A DNA stretch of 64,000 nucleotides from Brevundimonas terrae (GTDB lineage Bacteria > Pseudomonadota > Alphaproteobacteria > Caulobacterales > Caulobacteraceae). Of this stretch, positions 25,108 to 33,018 are shown piece after piece. Position 1 is the first letter of the stretch. Every line of letters begins with the position of its first letter. The stretch is from positions 62,001 through 126,000 of the forward strand of contig NZ_JAASQT010000001.1 in assembly GCF_011761985.1 (NCBI RefSeq), in the 5' to 3' direction. The notes beneath the pieces were generated by a model that was given only the letters and a program-made list of their open reading frames with translations, was not told where the DNA came from and did no database searches. A program made the position numbers and the translations under genes.

Positions 25108-25261
25108 GGCACAGCCCCTGTAGTTGTCTCGCCATGCTTGCCTGTCGCGCGGCGGAAGGCAACGCCCGAGATGCCCCGCAAGGATCGATTTAGCGACCCG
25201 CATCCACTTCCAATTGGACCGCCAGTCGACATGCTCCTGCAGGCCCGCTAGCGTCCGCGGC

Positions 25262-26389
25262 ATGAAGACCCTTGCCCAGCTTATCAGTCCTGTTTCCTCC
25301 GAAACCTTTTACGCAAACCATCACGACCGGAGCCCGCTACATATTCCGGCCAGCGAAGGTGCCGACAAGGCTGCATTATTCGGCTGGGGCGAGTTCAACC
25401 GCCTGCTGGACCAGACAGGTCACTGGACTTCAGAAACACTCAGAATGATCCACGACACCCGTAATGTGGACCCAACCCAGTATTGCCGACAAAATGCGAC
25501 CGGAACCCACCTGATTCCCGATCCTCGCAAGGTTCAATTACAACTGGCACGCGGCTCCAGTCTGGTCGCCAATGATCTGGAGGATATGAGTCTACCGGTT
25601 GCTCGACTGGCAGCGGGACTGTCCTCGGAATTCGCCGCCCGTATCGGGGCCAATGTCTATTCCTCTTTCAAAGGTGTGCGGGCCTTTGGCCCCCACTTCG
25701 ATCTGCACCATGTTTTTGCGGTCCAGATCGAAGGCGAAAAACTGTGGCGGCTTTATAAGAACCGCATGCCTGATCCGGTCGATATGCCCGTGCAAGGGCT
25801 AGACCTTCCGCTCTGGTTCCAGCGCAATTGCGGCCCTGTTATGCAGGAAGTCCGCATGAAACCGGGTGACGTTCTTTATCTGCCGCGCGGCTGGTTCCAT
25901 GATGCACTGGCCGAGGATGGCGCATCACTGCACGTCACTTTTTCGGTCGCGCCCCTTTACGGCCGCATCCTGTTCAAGCTGCTCGAAAGCGCAGCGATGC
26001 AGGACCCTGCCTTCCGCAAATACTTCCCGCCCGTCGAACAGGCGGGTGGTAAAGCGCTACAACAACACCTCGGACATCTGGGCCAGAAACTGGCGGCTCT
26101 GTGCGCCCTGCCCGACTTCCTCGATGAGGTCGCCATGACGCAAAACCGCCTGCGCCCGCGAACGGGCGAGTACAGCCTGCCCGCGCAAATGGAACTGACC
26201 CGTTATCGCGTTCAGCCCATTGCCGCCCCTGCATTCAGCGGTCCGGTAGCCCACGCTATGCATTATGCCTACAGCCGCTCTGAATTCGTGCTGGAAGAAG
26301 TCATAGCCTTGTTCGATTTCGTGTCAGAAACAGATATCCGCGCGGCTGTGGACAGGGCCGCTGCCAGTGGCTCCCTGATCAAACTTTGA
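25262..26389 (+). CDS. JmjC/cupin-like 2-oxoglutarate oxygenase (ribosomal-oxygenase type)
   Basis: A 375-residue cupin_4/JmjC protein resembling the YcfD/RoxA and MINA53/NO66 ribosomal oxygenases. The iron ligands are His145 and Asp147 in GPHFDLHHVFAVQIEGEKLW, and the distal His213 in LPRGWFHDAL. The N-terminus (LISPVSSETFYANHHDRSPLHI) is the typical lead-in, and the C-terminal 100 residues should form the dimerisation/winged-helix part. It starts at MKTLAQ, and an upstream in-frame extension is ignored. The stop overlaps the TTG of gluQ, coupling two enzymes that modify the translation machinery. The protein substrate is unknown. Confidence 0.82.
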   Translation: MKTLAQLISPVSSETFYANHHDRSPLHIPASEGADKAALFGWGEFNRLLDQTGHWTSETLRMIHDTRNVDPTQYCRQNATGTHLIPDPRKVQLQLARGSSLVANDLEDMSLPVARLAAGLSSEFAARIGANVYSSFKGVRAFGPHFDLHHVFAVQIEGEKLWRLYKNRMPDPVDMPVQGLDLPLWFQRNCGPVMQEVRMKPGDVLYLPRGWFHDALAEDGASLHVTFSVAPLYGRILFKLLESAAMQDPAFRKYFPPVEQAGGKALQQHLGHLGQKLAALCALPDFLDEVAMTQNRLRPRTGEYSLPAQMELTRYRVQPIAAPAFSGPVAHAMHYAYSRSEFVLEEVIALFDFVSETDIRAAVDRAAASGSLIKL

Positions 26390-27252
26390 GCCGGTTCGTG
26401 ACCCGTTTTGCGCCCTCGCCGACGGGGCGGTTGCATAAGGGGCATGCCTTTTCCGCTCTGACCGCTTTCAGGGCGGCGCAGGATGCGGGCGGGCGTTTCT
26501 TGCTGCGGATCGAGGACATTGACCCGACGCGCTGCAAACCCGAATTCGAGGACGGTATCTATGAGGACCTGCGCTGGCTGGGTCTCGACTGGGAAGAGCC
26601 GGTGCGTCGCCAGTCGGACCATCTGGATGACTATGCTGTAGCGGTCGAAACCCTGCGTCAGCGCGATCTGGTTTACCGCTGTTTTCGCACCCGCAAGGAA
26701 ATCCTCGACGGGATCGGCCATGCCCCGCACGGCATAACCGACGCCGCCCGCCCCGGCCCGCATCCGGCGGACGAGGAAGCCGAACTGCTGCAAAGCGGCA
26801 AGCCGTTTGCGTGGCGGTTGTCGCTGGACCGCGCGCACGACACGATTGGCGGCGCGGCATGGGACGCCCTGTCATTCTTCGAGGAAGGCCACGGTCCCGA
26901 TGGCGAGACGGGTCGTATCCGCGCCCGTCCCGAACTGGCGGGCGATGTGGTTCTGGCGCGCAAGGATGCCGGTGCGGCCTATCATCTGGCCTGTGTGCAT
27001 GATGATGCCCTGCAAGGCATCAGCCATGTCATTCGTGGTTTGGACCTGTTCGAGGCCACCCCGATCCAGCGCCTGATCCAGACCCTGTTCGGATGGGAAG
27101 AGCCGGTTTACCGCCACCACCGGCTGATGACCGATGCGAACGGCAAACGCTTTGCCAAGCGCGATGGCTCGGTGACACTTGCGGCCCTGCGCGAGGGCGG
27201 TGTGAGCGCCGATGCCGTGCGGGCCGAAGTCCTTTTACAGATGGACCTCTAG
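26386..27252 (+). CDS. gluQ: Glutamyl-Q tRNA(Asp) synthetase
   Basis: A 288-residue truncated GluRS paralogue that attaches glutamate to the queuosine base of tRNA(Asp). The class I signatures are RFAPSPTGRLHKGHAFSAL (HIGH box) at the N-terminus and FAKRDGS (KMSKS box) near residue 259. The anticodon-binding domain is absent, as expected. The start is TTG at 26386 overlapping the cupin TGA; GTG at 26398 is the alternative. The zinc-binding CxC...C cluster of the E. coli enzyme is not present (only one Cys, in VYRCFRTRKE). Confidence 0.92.
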   Translation: MSRFVTRFAPSPTGRLHKGHAFSALTAFRAAQDAGGRFLLRIEDIDPTRCKPEFEDGIYEDLRWLGLDWEEPVRRQSDHLDDYAVAVETLRQRDLVYRCFRTRKEILDGIGHAPHGITDAARPGPHPADEEAELLQSGKPFAWRLSLDRAHDTIGGAAWDALSFFEEGHGPDGETGRIRARPELAGDVVLARKDAGAAYHLACVHDDALQGISHVIRGLDLFEATPIQRLIQTLFGWEEPVYRHHRLMTDANGKRFAKRDGSVTLAALREGGVSADAVRAEVLLQMDL

Positions 27253-27256
27253 GCAA

Positions 27257-27293
27257 ACAAAAAGCGCGAAAGCCGTTGGGCCTTCGCGCTTTT
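27257..27293. terminator. Bidirectional terminator between gluQ and csp
   Basis: AAAAAGCGCGAA pairs with TTCGCGCTTTT, and the inner GCC/GGC extends the stem. The hairpin separates convergent genes. Confidence 0.88.
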
Positions 27294-27325
27294 CAGGAAC
27301 CTTAAAGGTCCAGATCCGAGGGTTC

Positions 27326-27529
27326 TTAGAGAACCTTCAGGTCCACAGCAGCGGTCTTGCCGCGCTGGTTTTCGAGTTCGTACTCGACCTTGGCGTTCTC
27401 ATCCAGACCGGTCAGACCAGCCTTTTGGACAGCAGTGATGTGAACGAAAACGTCCGAACCACCATTGTCAGGTTGAATGAAGCCGAAACCCTTGGTCGGG
27501 TTGAACCACTTGACCGTGCCGGTCGCCAT
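27326..27529 (-). CDS. Cold-shock protein (CspA family)
   Basis: A 67-residue single cold-shock domain. RNP1 is KGFGFIQP and RNP2 is VFVHI; MATGTVKWFNPTKG is the family start. It is an RNA/ssDNA chaperone. The frame extends 23 codons upstream, but GGAGA ahead of 27529 and the family start fix the ATG there. Confidence 0.96.
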   Translation of the reverse strand: MATGTVKWFNPTKGFGFIQPDNGGSDVFVHITAVQKAGLTGLDENAKVEYELENQRGKTAAVDLKVL

Positions 27530-27704
27530 ATTGCGTCTCCGTTGAACGCGTTTTCCAGGCAGACTCCCCGTAGGGACCCCGTCAGTCCATCTGGACAACC
27601 TCGTTCGACTAAGGAGCGAGACGCGAGTTTGGACCCCGCGCGATATCCGGACTGCACAAACCTTGTCACTTGGTATTTGCCAGCGGTCAACTGAAATGAT
27701 TCCG
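27530..27704 (-). promoter_or_regulatory. Upstream region and probable long 5' leader of the csp gene
   Basis: These 175 bp lie between the csp start and the stop of the serine hydrolase gene on the same strand. Cold-shock genes often have long structured leaders that control translation at low temperature. I see no single dominant hairpin, and a TTGACC on the minus strand (27692-27687) is only a weak promoter hint. Confidence 0.35.
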
Positions 27705-28871
27705 TTATTTCGCGTTCGCCGTCAGGGCTTCGATCATTTCGGTCATCAGGGTCGAACAGGCTTCGCCGCCGCGTGTTCCGTCATTGGAAACCGATACAAA
27801 TGCCAGCTTGATCACCGGTGCCAGCACAACCGTGGCAAACCAGATCGTGTTGGAACCGTTGTGTAACAGGGCGGGCCCACCCGCCCACCGGCGCGTTCCG
27901 GGGGCGATCCAGCCCAGCGCATAGGTCTCGTTTTCCAGCGGGGTTTGCAGGTGCGTCAGGCTGTCCTGCGACAGCCAGCCCGGCTGGAGCATCGCCGCCA
28001 GAAACAGACCGTAATCGGCAAGGCTCATATGTGCGGTGCCTGCGGGACCGAGCGCCTTGGGGTTATCGGACACAGGCGCATCCGGCCCGATGCCCGTCAC
28101 CTTGTCGCCGCTCCATGTATGGCCGTGCGGCTGTTGGCCTTCGGGTGCGCCAAATCCGGCGCTGGTCATGCCAAGAGGAGCGAACAGTTCCTGCTGCATC
28201 ACCTCTTCCCACGCCAGACCCGTCACGCCCTCGATCAGGCTGCCGACCAGAATATAGTTGGCATTGCCGTATTCAAACGTCCCCAGCGGACCTTCGGGGG
28301 CTGCTTCCAGTATGCGCTTGGCAAAGGCGGCGCGCTGGACGGGCAAGGGGCGCGTATCCGTACGCGACGCCATCAGCCAGATGCCGTTGACATAGCGGGC
28401 ATCCAGCAAGCCTGCACGGTGGCGCATAAAGTCCTCGACCGTGCGATCATGCCATCCTGCATGCAGTTGCACATCCAGTCCGGCTGCGGTCACGGCCTCG
28501 TTGACGGGCATGTCCCAGCGCAATTTGCCCTGTTCGACCAGACGCGCCCACAGGGCCGCCGTCATCGCCTTGGTGTTGGAGCCCAGATGCCACAGGTCAG
28601 CGGACCCTATGGGTGTCTCTTCGCCTGCGACGCGCAAGCCGGCCTGTCCCTGCCAGAGCATCTGGCCGTCGCGCCACACCGCGCCCGCCAGACCTACAGG
28701 GGCGTCCTTGGCAAAGGCGGTCTGCAAGCCGGTTGCCAGCTTTTGCTGCGTGTCCTGCCCATCGGGTGCTGTATCGCTCTGCGCCGCCATCACAACGGAT
28801 GGCAGTACAGATGAGGCCAGCCCGCTGGCCATGACGGCTCGACGGCTGGTGCAAAAGAGTGTTTGTTTCAT
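27705..28871 (-). CDS. Serine hydrolase, class C beta-lactamase fold, exported
   Basis: A 388-residue protein. The N-terminus MKQTLFCTSRRAVMASGLASSVLPSVVMAAQ looks like a Tat signal. The active-site SxxK is Ser98-Asn-Thr-Lys101 (WHLGSNTKAM), YGNANY is the Tyr-x-Asn box, and HNGSN near the C-terminus is the third box. It probably acts as an esterase or D-amino-acid peptidase in the periplasm. It is unlike the first serine hydrolase (21174) in sequence around these motifs. An in-frame extension to 28943 is ignored. Confidence 0.87.
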   Translation of the reverse strand: MKQTLFCTSRRAVMASGLASSVLPSVVMAAQSDTAPDGQDTQQKLATGLQTAFAKDAPVGLAGAVWRDGQMLWQGQAGLRVAGEETPIGSADLWHLGSNTKAMTAALWARLVEQGKLRWDMPVNEAVTAAGLDVQLHAGWHDRTVEDFMRHRAGLLDARYVNGIWLMASRTDTRPLPVQRAAFAKRILEAAPEGPLGTFEYGNANYILVGSLIEGVTGLAWEEVMQQELFAPLGMTSAGFGAPEGQQPHGHTWSGDKVTGIGPDAPVSDNPKALGPAGTAHMSLADYGLFLAAMLQPGWLSQDSLTHLQTPLENETYALGWIAPGTRRWAGGPALLHNGSNTIWFATVVLAPVIKLAFVSVSNDGTRGGEACSTLMTEMIEALTANAK

Positions 28872-28985
28872 GCGTTCATGTTTCGCCCTGTGCCGGACAT
28901 GGCCCAAGTTACAATCCGGTAATGCGACCTTTGCTCGCATCAAGTGTTCTCATGCCCACCGTGTTCAACCGCGAAGGATGCCTCC

Positions 28986-29771
28986 ATGAGTTCCGGCCCC
29001 AAAGCGCCCGACCAAAAGTCGAAGGCCGCAAAATCCAAAGACTATGATGCCCTCTATGACGCGCTTCAGGTCCAGATCGTGGAATCGCAGGACTGGGCCA
29101 TCAAGAACGGCATCAAGACGGTCATCATTTTCGAAGGGCGTGATGCGGCGGGCAAGGACGGTGCCATCAAGCGGCTGACCGAAAACATGGCCCCGCGCCA
29201 GACCCGCGTGGTGGCCCTGCCCAAACCGACCGACCGCGAACTGACCCAGTGGTATTTCCAGCGTTACGCCCCCCACCTTCCAGCGGCGGGCGAAACCGTC
29301 ATCTTCAACCGCTCATGGTACAACCGTGCGACCGTCGAGCCGGTCATGGGGTTTTGCACACCGGACCAGCACCACGCCTTTATGAACGAGGTCGATGACT
29401 TCGAGCGTATGCTGACCCATTCGGGCATCATCCTGATCAAGCTGTGGCTGGATATCAGTCGTGACGAACAGGCCAAACGCCTGAGCGAGCGCATGTCCGA
29501 CCCGATCAAACGCTTCAAGGTCTCGCCCATGGACAAGGAGGCGCAGGACCACTGGGACGACTATTCAAGGGCCCGCGATCATATGCTGGCCGAGACCCAC
29601 TATGCCTATGCGCCGTGGACCGTCATCAAGACGGACAAGAAGAAACAGGCCCGCCTGAACGTCATGCGCTATATTTTACAGGTCTGGGGCCGCCCCGGCC
29701 TGCAACTGGCCAAGACGGACCCCGATATTGTCATGGCCGCCGACAAGGCCAAGGGACAGTTGAATAGCTGA
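28986..29771 (+). CDS. ppk2: Polyphosphate kinase 2
   Basis: A 261-residue PPK2-family kinase. Walker A is FEGRDAAGKDGAIKRL (about 49-64), followed by RVVALPKPTDRELTQWYFQRY and FNRSWYNRATVEPVMGFC. The lid region is RDEQAKRLSERMSDPIKRFKVSP. The enzyme uses polyphosphate to phosphorylate nucleoside di- or monophosphates, or the reverse. GAAGGA ahead of 28986 supports this start over an upstream ATG at 28944. Its stop is 2 bp from that of a convergent unknown gene. Confidence 0.94.
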   Translation: MSSGPKAPDQKSKAAKSKDYDALYDALQVQIVESQDWAIKNGIKTVIIFEGRDAAGKDGAIKRLTENMAPRQTRVVALPKPTDRELTQWYFQRYAPHLPAAGETVIFNRSWYNRATVEPVMGFCTPDQHHAFMNEVDDFERMLTHSGIILIKLWLDISRDEQAKRLSERMSDPIKRFKVSPMDKEAQDHWDDYSRARDHMLAETHYAYAPWTVIKTDKKKQARLNVMRYILQVWGRPGLQLAKTDPDIVMAADKAKGQLNS

Positions 29772-29773
29772 AC

Positions 29774-30112
29774 CTATTCTTCCTGCGCCGGTTCATGCTC
29801 CACCAGTGAGGGCGCGGGCTTGGTATCGGAACCGGTCATAGTCGCCAGAATACGACTGATCTGGTCCGTCGGACCCTTACCATCGGCGGCGCTGGCTTCC
29901 AGTCTGGCCGCCCGTGCTCGCAAGGTTTCCATTACCGTGTGGCGTGGATTGCCCTCTGGCTCGCCCGCCATCTCGGCATGGCGACGTTCCAACTCGGCCA
30001 CCAGTTCGTCGAACTGGGCCTCGGTCAGCACCTCGCCCTGTTCAAAACGGTTGATGGCTTCTTCCAGTGCTTCTTCCCAAGCCATATCGTGCGCGGTGGC
30101 GGTATCAACCAT
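29774..30112 (-). CDS. Small acidic protein of unknown function
   Basis: I do not recognise this 112-residue protein. It is strongly acidic and helical (WEEALEEAINRFEQGEVLTEAQFDELVAELERRHAEM), with no signal or membrane segment. The C-terminal 40 residues are low complexity and rich in Pro, Thr and Glu. It is divergent from another small unknown gene at 30294. Coding potential is supported by codon bias matching its neighbours and a compact fit between two genes. Confidence 0.6.
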   Translation of the reverse strand: MVDTATAHDMAWEEALEEAINRFEQGEVLTEAQFDELVAELERRHAEMAGEPEGNPRHTVMETLRARAARLEASAADGKGPTDQISRILATMTGSDTKPAPSLVEHEPAQEE

Positions 30113-30293
30113 ATGCCGGTTTCCTTCAGTAGCGGCTCTGCCAACAGCACAGCCTTCACTAAAGAAATGACCACCCTGCCCCGAGGGTTCCGTCAGGATG
30201 CACTCTTCCTCAACCCGGAGTTAACCCGAAGGGTCCAGCTTGGATATTGCACATTCGCGCCGTCCAGCCGCCATTCCAGCACAGGCCAGCCCC

Positions 30294-30677
30294 ATGTCTT
30301 CGATTTTGACCCAAAGCTATCGCCGCCAGAGGGACCATTTCCAGCCCGAGGATATGGACCCCGCCGAACAGCGCCGCCTGCGCGGCCAGTTGGAACAGAT
30401 CGATTACACCGCCTATGTGGCCAACCGCGAAATCATCGCCGCTACGCTGGGCAAGATCACGTCTGCGGACTTTGAAAAAATGGCCGCGCGCACCGCACAG
30501 GCCCGCGCCCGCTGGGTGGCCGAGGGCTTGCGTCTGGTCCATTCGGGATCACCGGCCACGCCGGATCAAACCGCCCGCCTGACCAGCGCCCGCACCGCCT
30601 ATGAGGAACTGGCCGAGGCCTATGAGGGTCTGCGCCGTATGCTGGAGCGCGGCTACATCACCTTGTCAGCGGTCTAG
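30294..30677 (+). CDS. Small helical protein of unknown function
   Basis: This 127-residue protein has no recognised family. It is charged and helical (QSYRRQRDHFQPEDMDPAEQRRLRGQLEQIDYTAYVANREIIAATLGKI...), without signal or membrane segments. Start MSSIL at 30294 is preferred over an upstream in-frame ATG at 30240 because the extension is low complexity. Its stop overlaps the stop of the convergent transporter gene by 4 bp. Confidence 0.6.
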   Translation: MSSILTQSYRRQRDHFQPEDMDPAEQRRLRGQLEQIDYTAYVANREIIAATLGKITSADFEKMAARTAQARARWVAEGLRLVHSGSPATPDQTARLTSARTAYEELAEAYEGLRRMLERGYITLSAV

Positions 30678-31462
30678 AACAGCCCCGCCAGCCATATCCG
30701 CAACGGATTGGCCGGATCGGACAGCAGTTTCACCACCATCGCCAGACAAATAACCACCAGCAGGGGGCGGATCAGGCGCGGCCCGAACCGGATGGCGGCA
30801 TGTGATCCCAGCCAGCCGCCCAGAACCTGTCCCACCGCCATCAGCAGGCCAATGGCCCACAAGACGTGGCCACCGACTGCAAACACGACCACCGACACGA
30901 CATTGCTGGAAAAGTTCAGTGCCTTGGTATAGGCCGTCGCCCGCGTCAGCCCCATGCCCAGCAAGGTCACCAGAGCCAGCGCGAAGAACGAGCCCGTACC
31001 CGGCCCGAAGAAGCCGTCATAAAAGCCGATACCGCCCGCCACTGCGCCAAAGGCCAGCGGGGTCATACGGGCCGCCACGTCCTGATCGGTCGCCTTGGGT
31101 CCGAACAGGAAGTAAAGCGCAATCGCCACCAGCAGCACCGGCAGCAGGACCATCAACCATGTGGTGTCGGTAAAACTGACCGCGATGGCCCCGAGGACCG
31201 CTCCGATGACGGTGGCGATCAATGGCCATTTCAGCAGGGCAAAGTCGATCTGGCCCTTGCGCCAGAAGGTCCATGTGGCGGCGGCGGTGCCGAAACTGCC
31301 CTGAATCTTGTTGGTGGCGATGGCCGCGACCGGGCTGATCCCTGCCGCCAGCAAGGCCGGAACGGTAATCAGTCCGCCCCCGCCCGCAATCGCATCGACA
31401 AACCCCGCCAATACCGCCGCCCCGAACAACAGGGCGACGATTTCAGGTGCCATTTCAAACAT
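30674..31462 (-). CDS. TSUP-family (TauE/SafE) membrane transporter
   Basis: A 262-residue membrane protein with about eight helices. The family start is LAGFVDAIAGGGGLITVPALLAAGISPVAAIATNKIQGSFGT, and the second-repeat motif GFYDGFFGPGTGSFFALALV is in the middle. Members move sulfite, sulfoacetate or other organic anions across the inner membrane. No sulfur genes are adjacent, so the substrate is open. Confidence 0.9.
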   Translation of the reverse strand: MFEMAPEIVALLFGAAVLAGFVDAIAGGGGLITVPALLAAGISPVAAIATNKIQGSFGTAAATWTFWRKGQIDFALLKWPLIATVIGAVLGAIAVSFTDTTWLMVLLPVLLVAIALYFLFGPKATDQDVAARMTPLAFGAVAGGIGFYDGFFGPGTGSFFALALVTLLGMGLTRATAYTKALNFSSNVVSVVVFAVGGHVLWAIGLLMAVGQVLGGWLGSHAAIRFGPRLIRPLLVVICLAMVVKLLSDPANPLRIWLAGLF

Positions 31463-31536
31463 AGATCACGCCACTCAAGAGGCCATAAACCGCAAGGACG
31501 TGGCGCGCCCCTGCACCACGTCTGTATCAGGGCTGT

Positions 31537-32643
31537 TTAGTCCAGTTTTTGCGGACGCGTTACCACCGGCGCATCGGGATTGGCCTCTACAGGGGCCGCA
31601 ACAGTCGGCGGCGGTGCCTGTTCGGGTGCCGGAGCCTCGACTGGCACTTGCACGACGACAGGCGGTGCAACGGGCTGCGCGACGGGTGCAGGTGCGCTTT
31701 GTGCCGGAGCAGTGCGCGGGGCCGGTGTAGGGACAGACGGACGAACCCGTTCCGCTGCGGTGCGCGGGGCAGGTGCAGCGACTGCCGGAGCAGTCTGGCT
31801 CGCCTGTACGGGTGCAGGCGCGGCATCAGGCACGGTTTCGACAGCCGCATCCGGTGCCACGCTTACGGGAGCAACCGCTGCGGGGGTCGTCACGGGAGAA
31901 ATAGCAGGAGCAGCCGGTTCGCGGTTCATCCACCAGAACAGCGCGCCCGCAGCCACCACCAGTGCGCCAGCAGCCACCGCCCACTTGCCCCATGCGAGGG
32001 AAGACTTGGCCACGGTATTGGCCCCCGTCTTGGCCCCCGTCTTGGCCAGTGCGGGGGCAGCGGCAGAAACAGGCGCGTCTTGTCGCGGACGGCGCGGGGC
32101 CACCACCGGCTCCAGTTCGGACATCACCACGATGTCGTCCTCGATCTGCGGGGGCATTTTGTCTGCGGTTTTGACGGGTGCCATTTCTGGCGCTGCGGCA
32201 GGGGCCACAGCCGGCTTGGCCGCCGGCACCAGAGAGCCACCCAGTATGCCCGCTTGCGGCACAGGCCTTGTTGTCGGCGCGGGTGCGGGTGTGGCCGGAC
32301 GCTGTGGCACATTGGAGAAACCACCCAAGCCACCACCAACGCCACCAGATGCGCCACGCGCCGCTTGCGGAATATTGCCGCCGCCTGTGACACCCGCGGC
32401 GACCGAGCCCTTGACCGTGGATTTCGTCGCCTGCGGGTGCGGTGGCATCGCCATCAGGCGCGCCAGACCCTCGTCACGCGGCAACGGCCCTGCGCGGAAC
32501 ACCGGCTGTGGCGGACGCCCCCAGACAATCCGCCCGCGCTGGAAGCCCGCTGCCGGATCGGTCGCGGGTTCTACAGGCGTCTGCGAGGCCGGATTTTCAC
32601 CCTGTGGCGTCTCGCCGGTGTTCGTGGACGATTTGGACGACAT
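31537..32643 (-). CDS. Pro/Ala-rich single-pass membrane protein of unknown function
   Basis: This 368-residue protein has a hydrophilic N-terminal 215 residues, one transmembrane helix (about 221-239, WAVAAGALVVAAGALFWWM), and an extended Pro/Ala/Val-rich tail likely in the periplasm. A Gly-rich patch lies at 95-110 and a short AKTGAKTGA repeat at 200-208. The architecture (cytoplasmic part, one helix, Pro-rich periplasmic arm) resembles TonB or SPOR-type cell-envelope proteins, but I see neither C-terminal domain. GGAGAG supports the start at 32643; in-frame ATGs at 32718 and 32781 are alternatives. I do not recognise a family. Confidence 0.6.
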   Translation of the reverse strand: MSSKSSTNTGETPQGENPASQTPVEPATDPAAGFQRGRIVWGRPPQPVFRAGPLPRDEGLARLMAMPPHPQATKSTVKGSVAAGVTGGGNIPQAARGASGGVGGGLGGFSNVPQRPATPAPAPTTRPVPQAGILGGSLVPAAKPAVAPAAAPEMAPVKTADKMPPQIEDDIVVMSELEPVVAPRRPRQDAPVSAAAPALAKTGAKTGANTVAKSSLAWGKWAVAAGALVVAAGALFWWMNREPAAPAISPVTTPAAVAPVSVAPDAAVETVPDAAPAPVQASQTAPAVAAPAPRTAAERVRPSVPTPAPRTAPAQSAPAPVAQPVAPPVVVQVPVEAPAPEQAPPPTVAAPVEANPDAPVVTRPQKLD

Positions 32644-33018
32644 ACGCTCTCCAACACTCCGCTCGGTTGCGGACAGACCATCAACAGATGCAGACAAATC
32701 TATGACCTTGGCCGTCATCGACAGCCCGTCGCCAGAATATAAATCGCCGATATCATATTCGCAGCCCTCTGGCGCGGCCAATGCAAAGTCCGCATCCCCC
32801 CGAAACAGCTTTGGGGTACCCCCACTTGCACAGAACGCTCCCCCGCCAGCGGGAGTTTACCTAAGGTCGCCCTATATCTTGACCTTGGGTTAGACAAAAA
32901 GACGCAATCTTCACTGTTTTAAGTAACAATGACACAAAGCTCTGCTTCCGGCTGTTGACCGCGCCCGACAGGCCGTCCATCACAAAAGAAAATATTCACA
33001 GGGAAAGGTGACGCGTTC
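32644..33018. other. 375-bp divergent intergenic region
   Basis: The left 138 bp can still be read as an upstream extension of the minus-strand gene. The rest holds a small CTCCC/GGGAG hairpin near 32840-32857 and AT-rich sequence before the fadD-type gene. I see no gene, RNA or clear operator in it. Confidence 0.5.

Noticed and set aside
31587..32893. Overlapping Ala/Gly-rich frames on the plus strand across the Pro/Ala-rich membrane protein gene
   Set aside because: They arise from low-complexity GCN/CCN sequence; only the minus-strand frame has a transmembrane helix and a plausible ribosome site.
32881..32960. A possible further MarR operator (AAGTAACAATGAC) before the fadD-type gene
   Set aside because: Only one half resembles the consensus and the dyad symmetry is lost.
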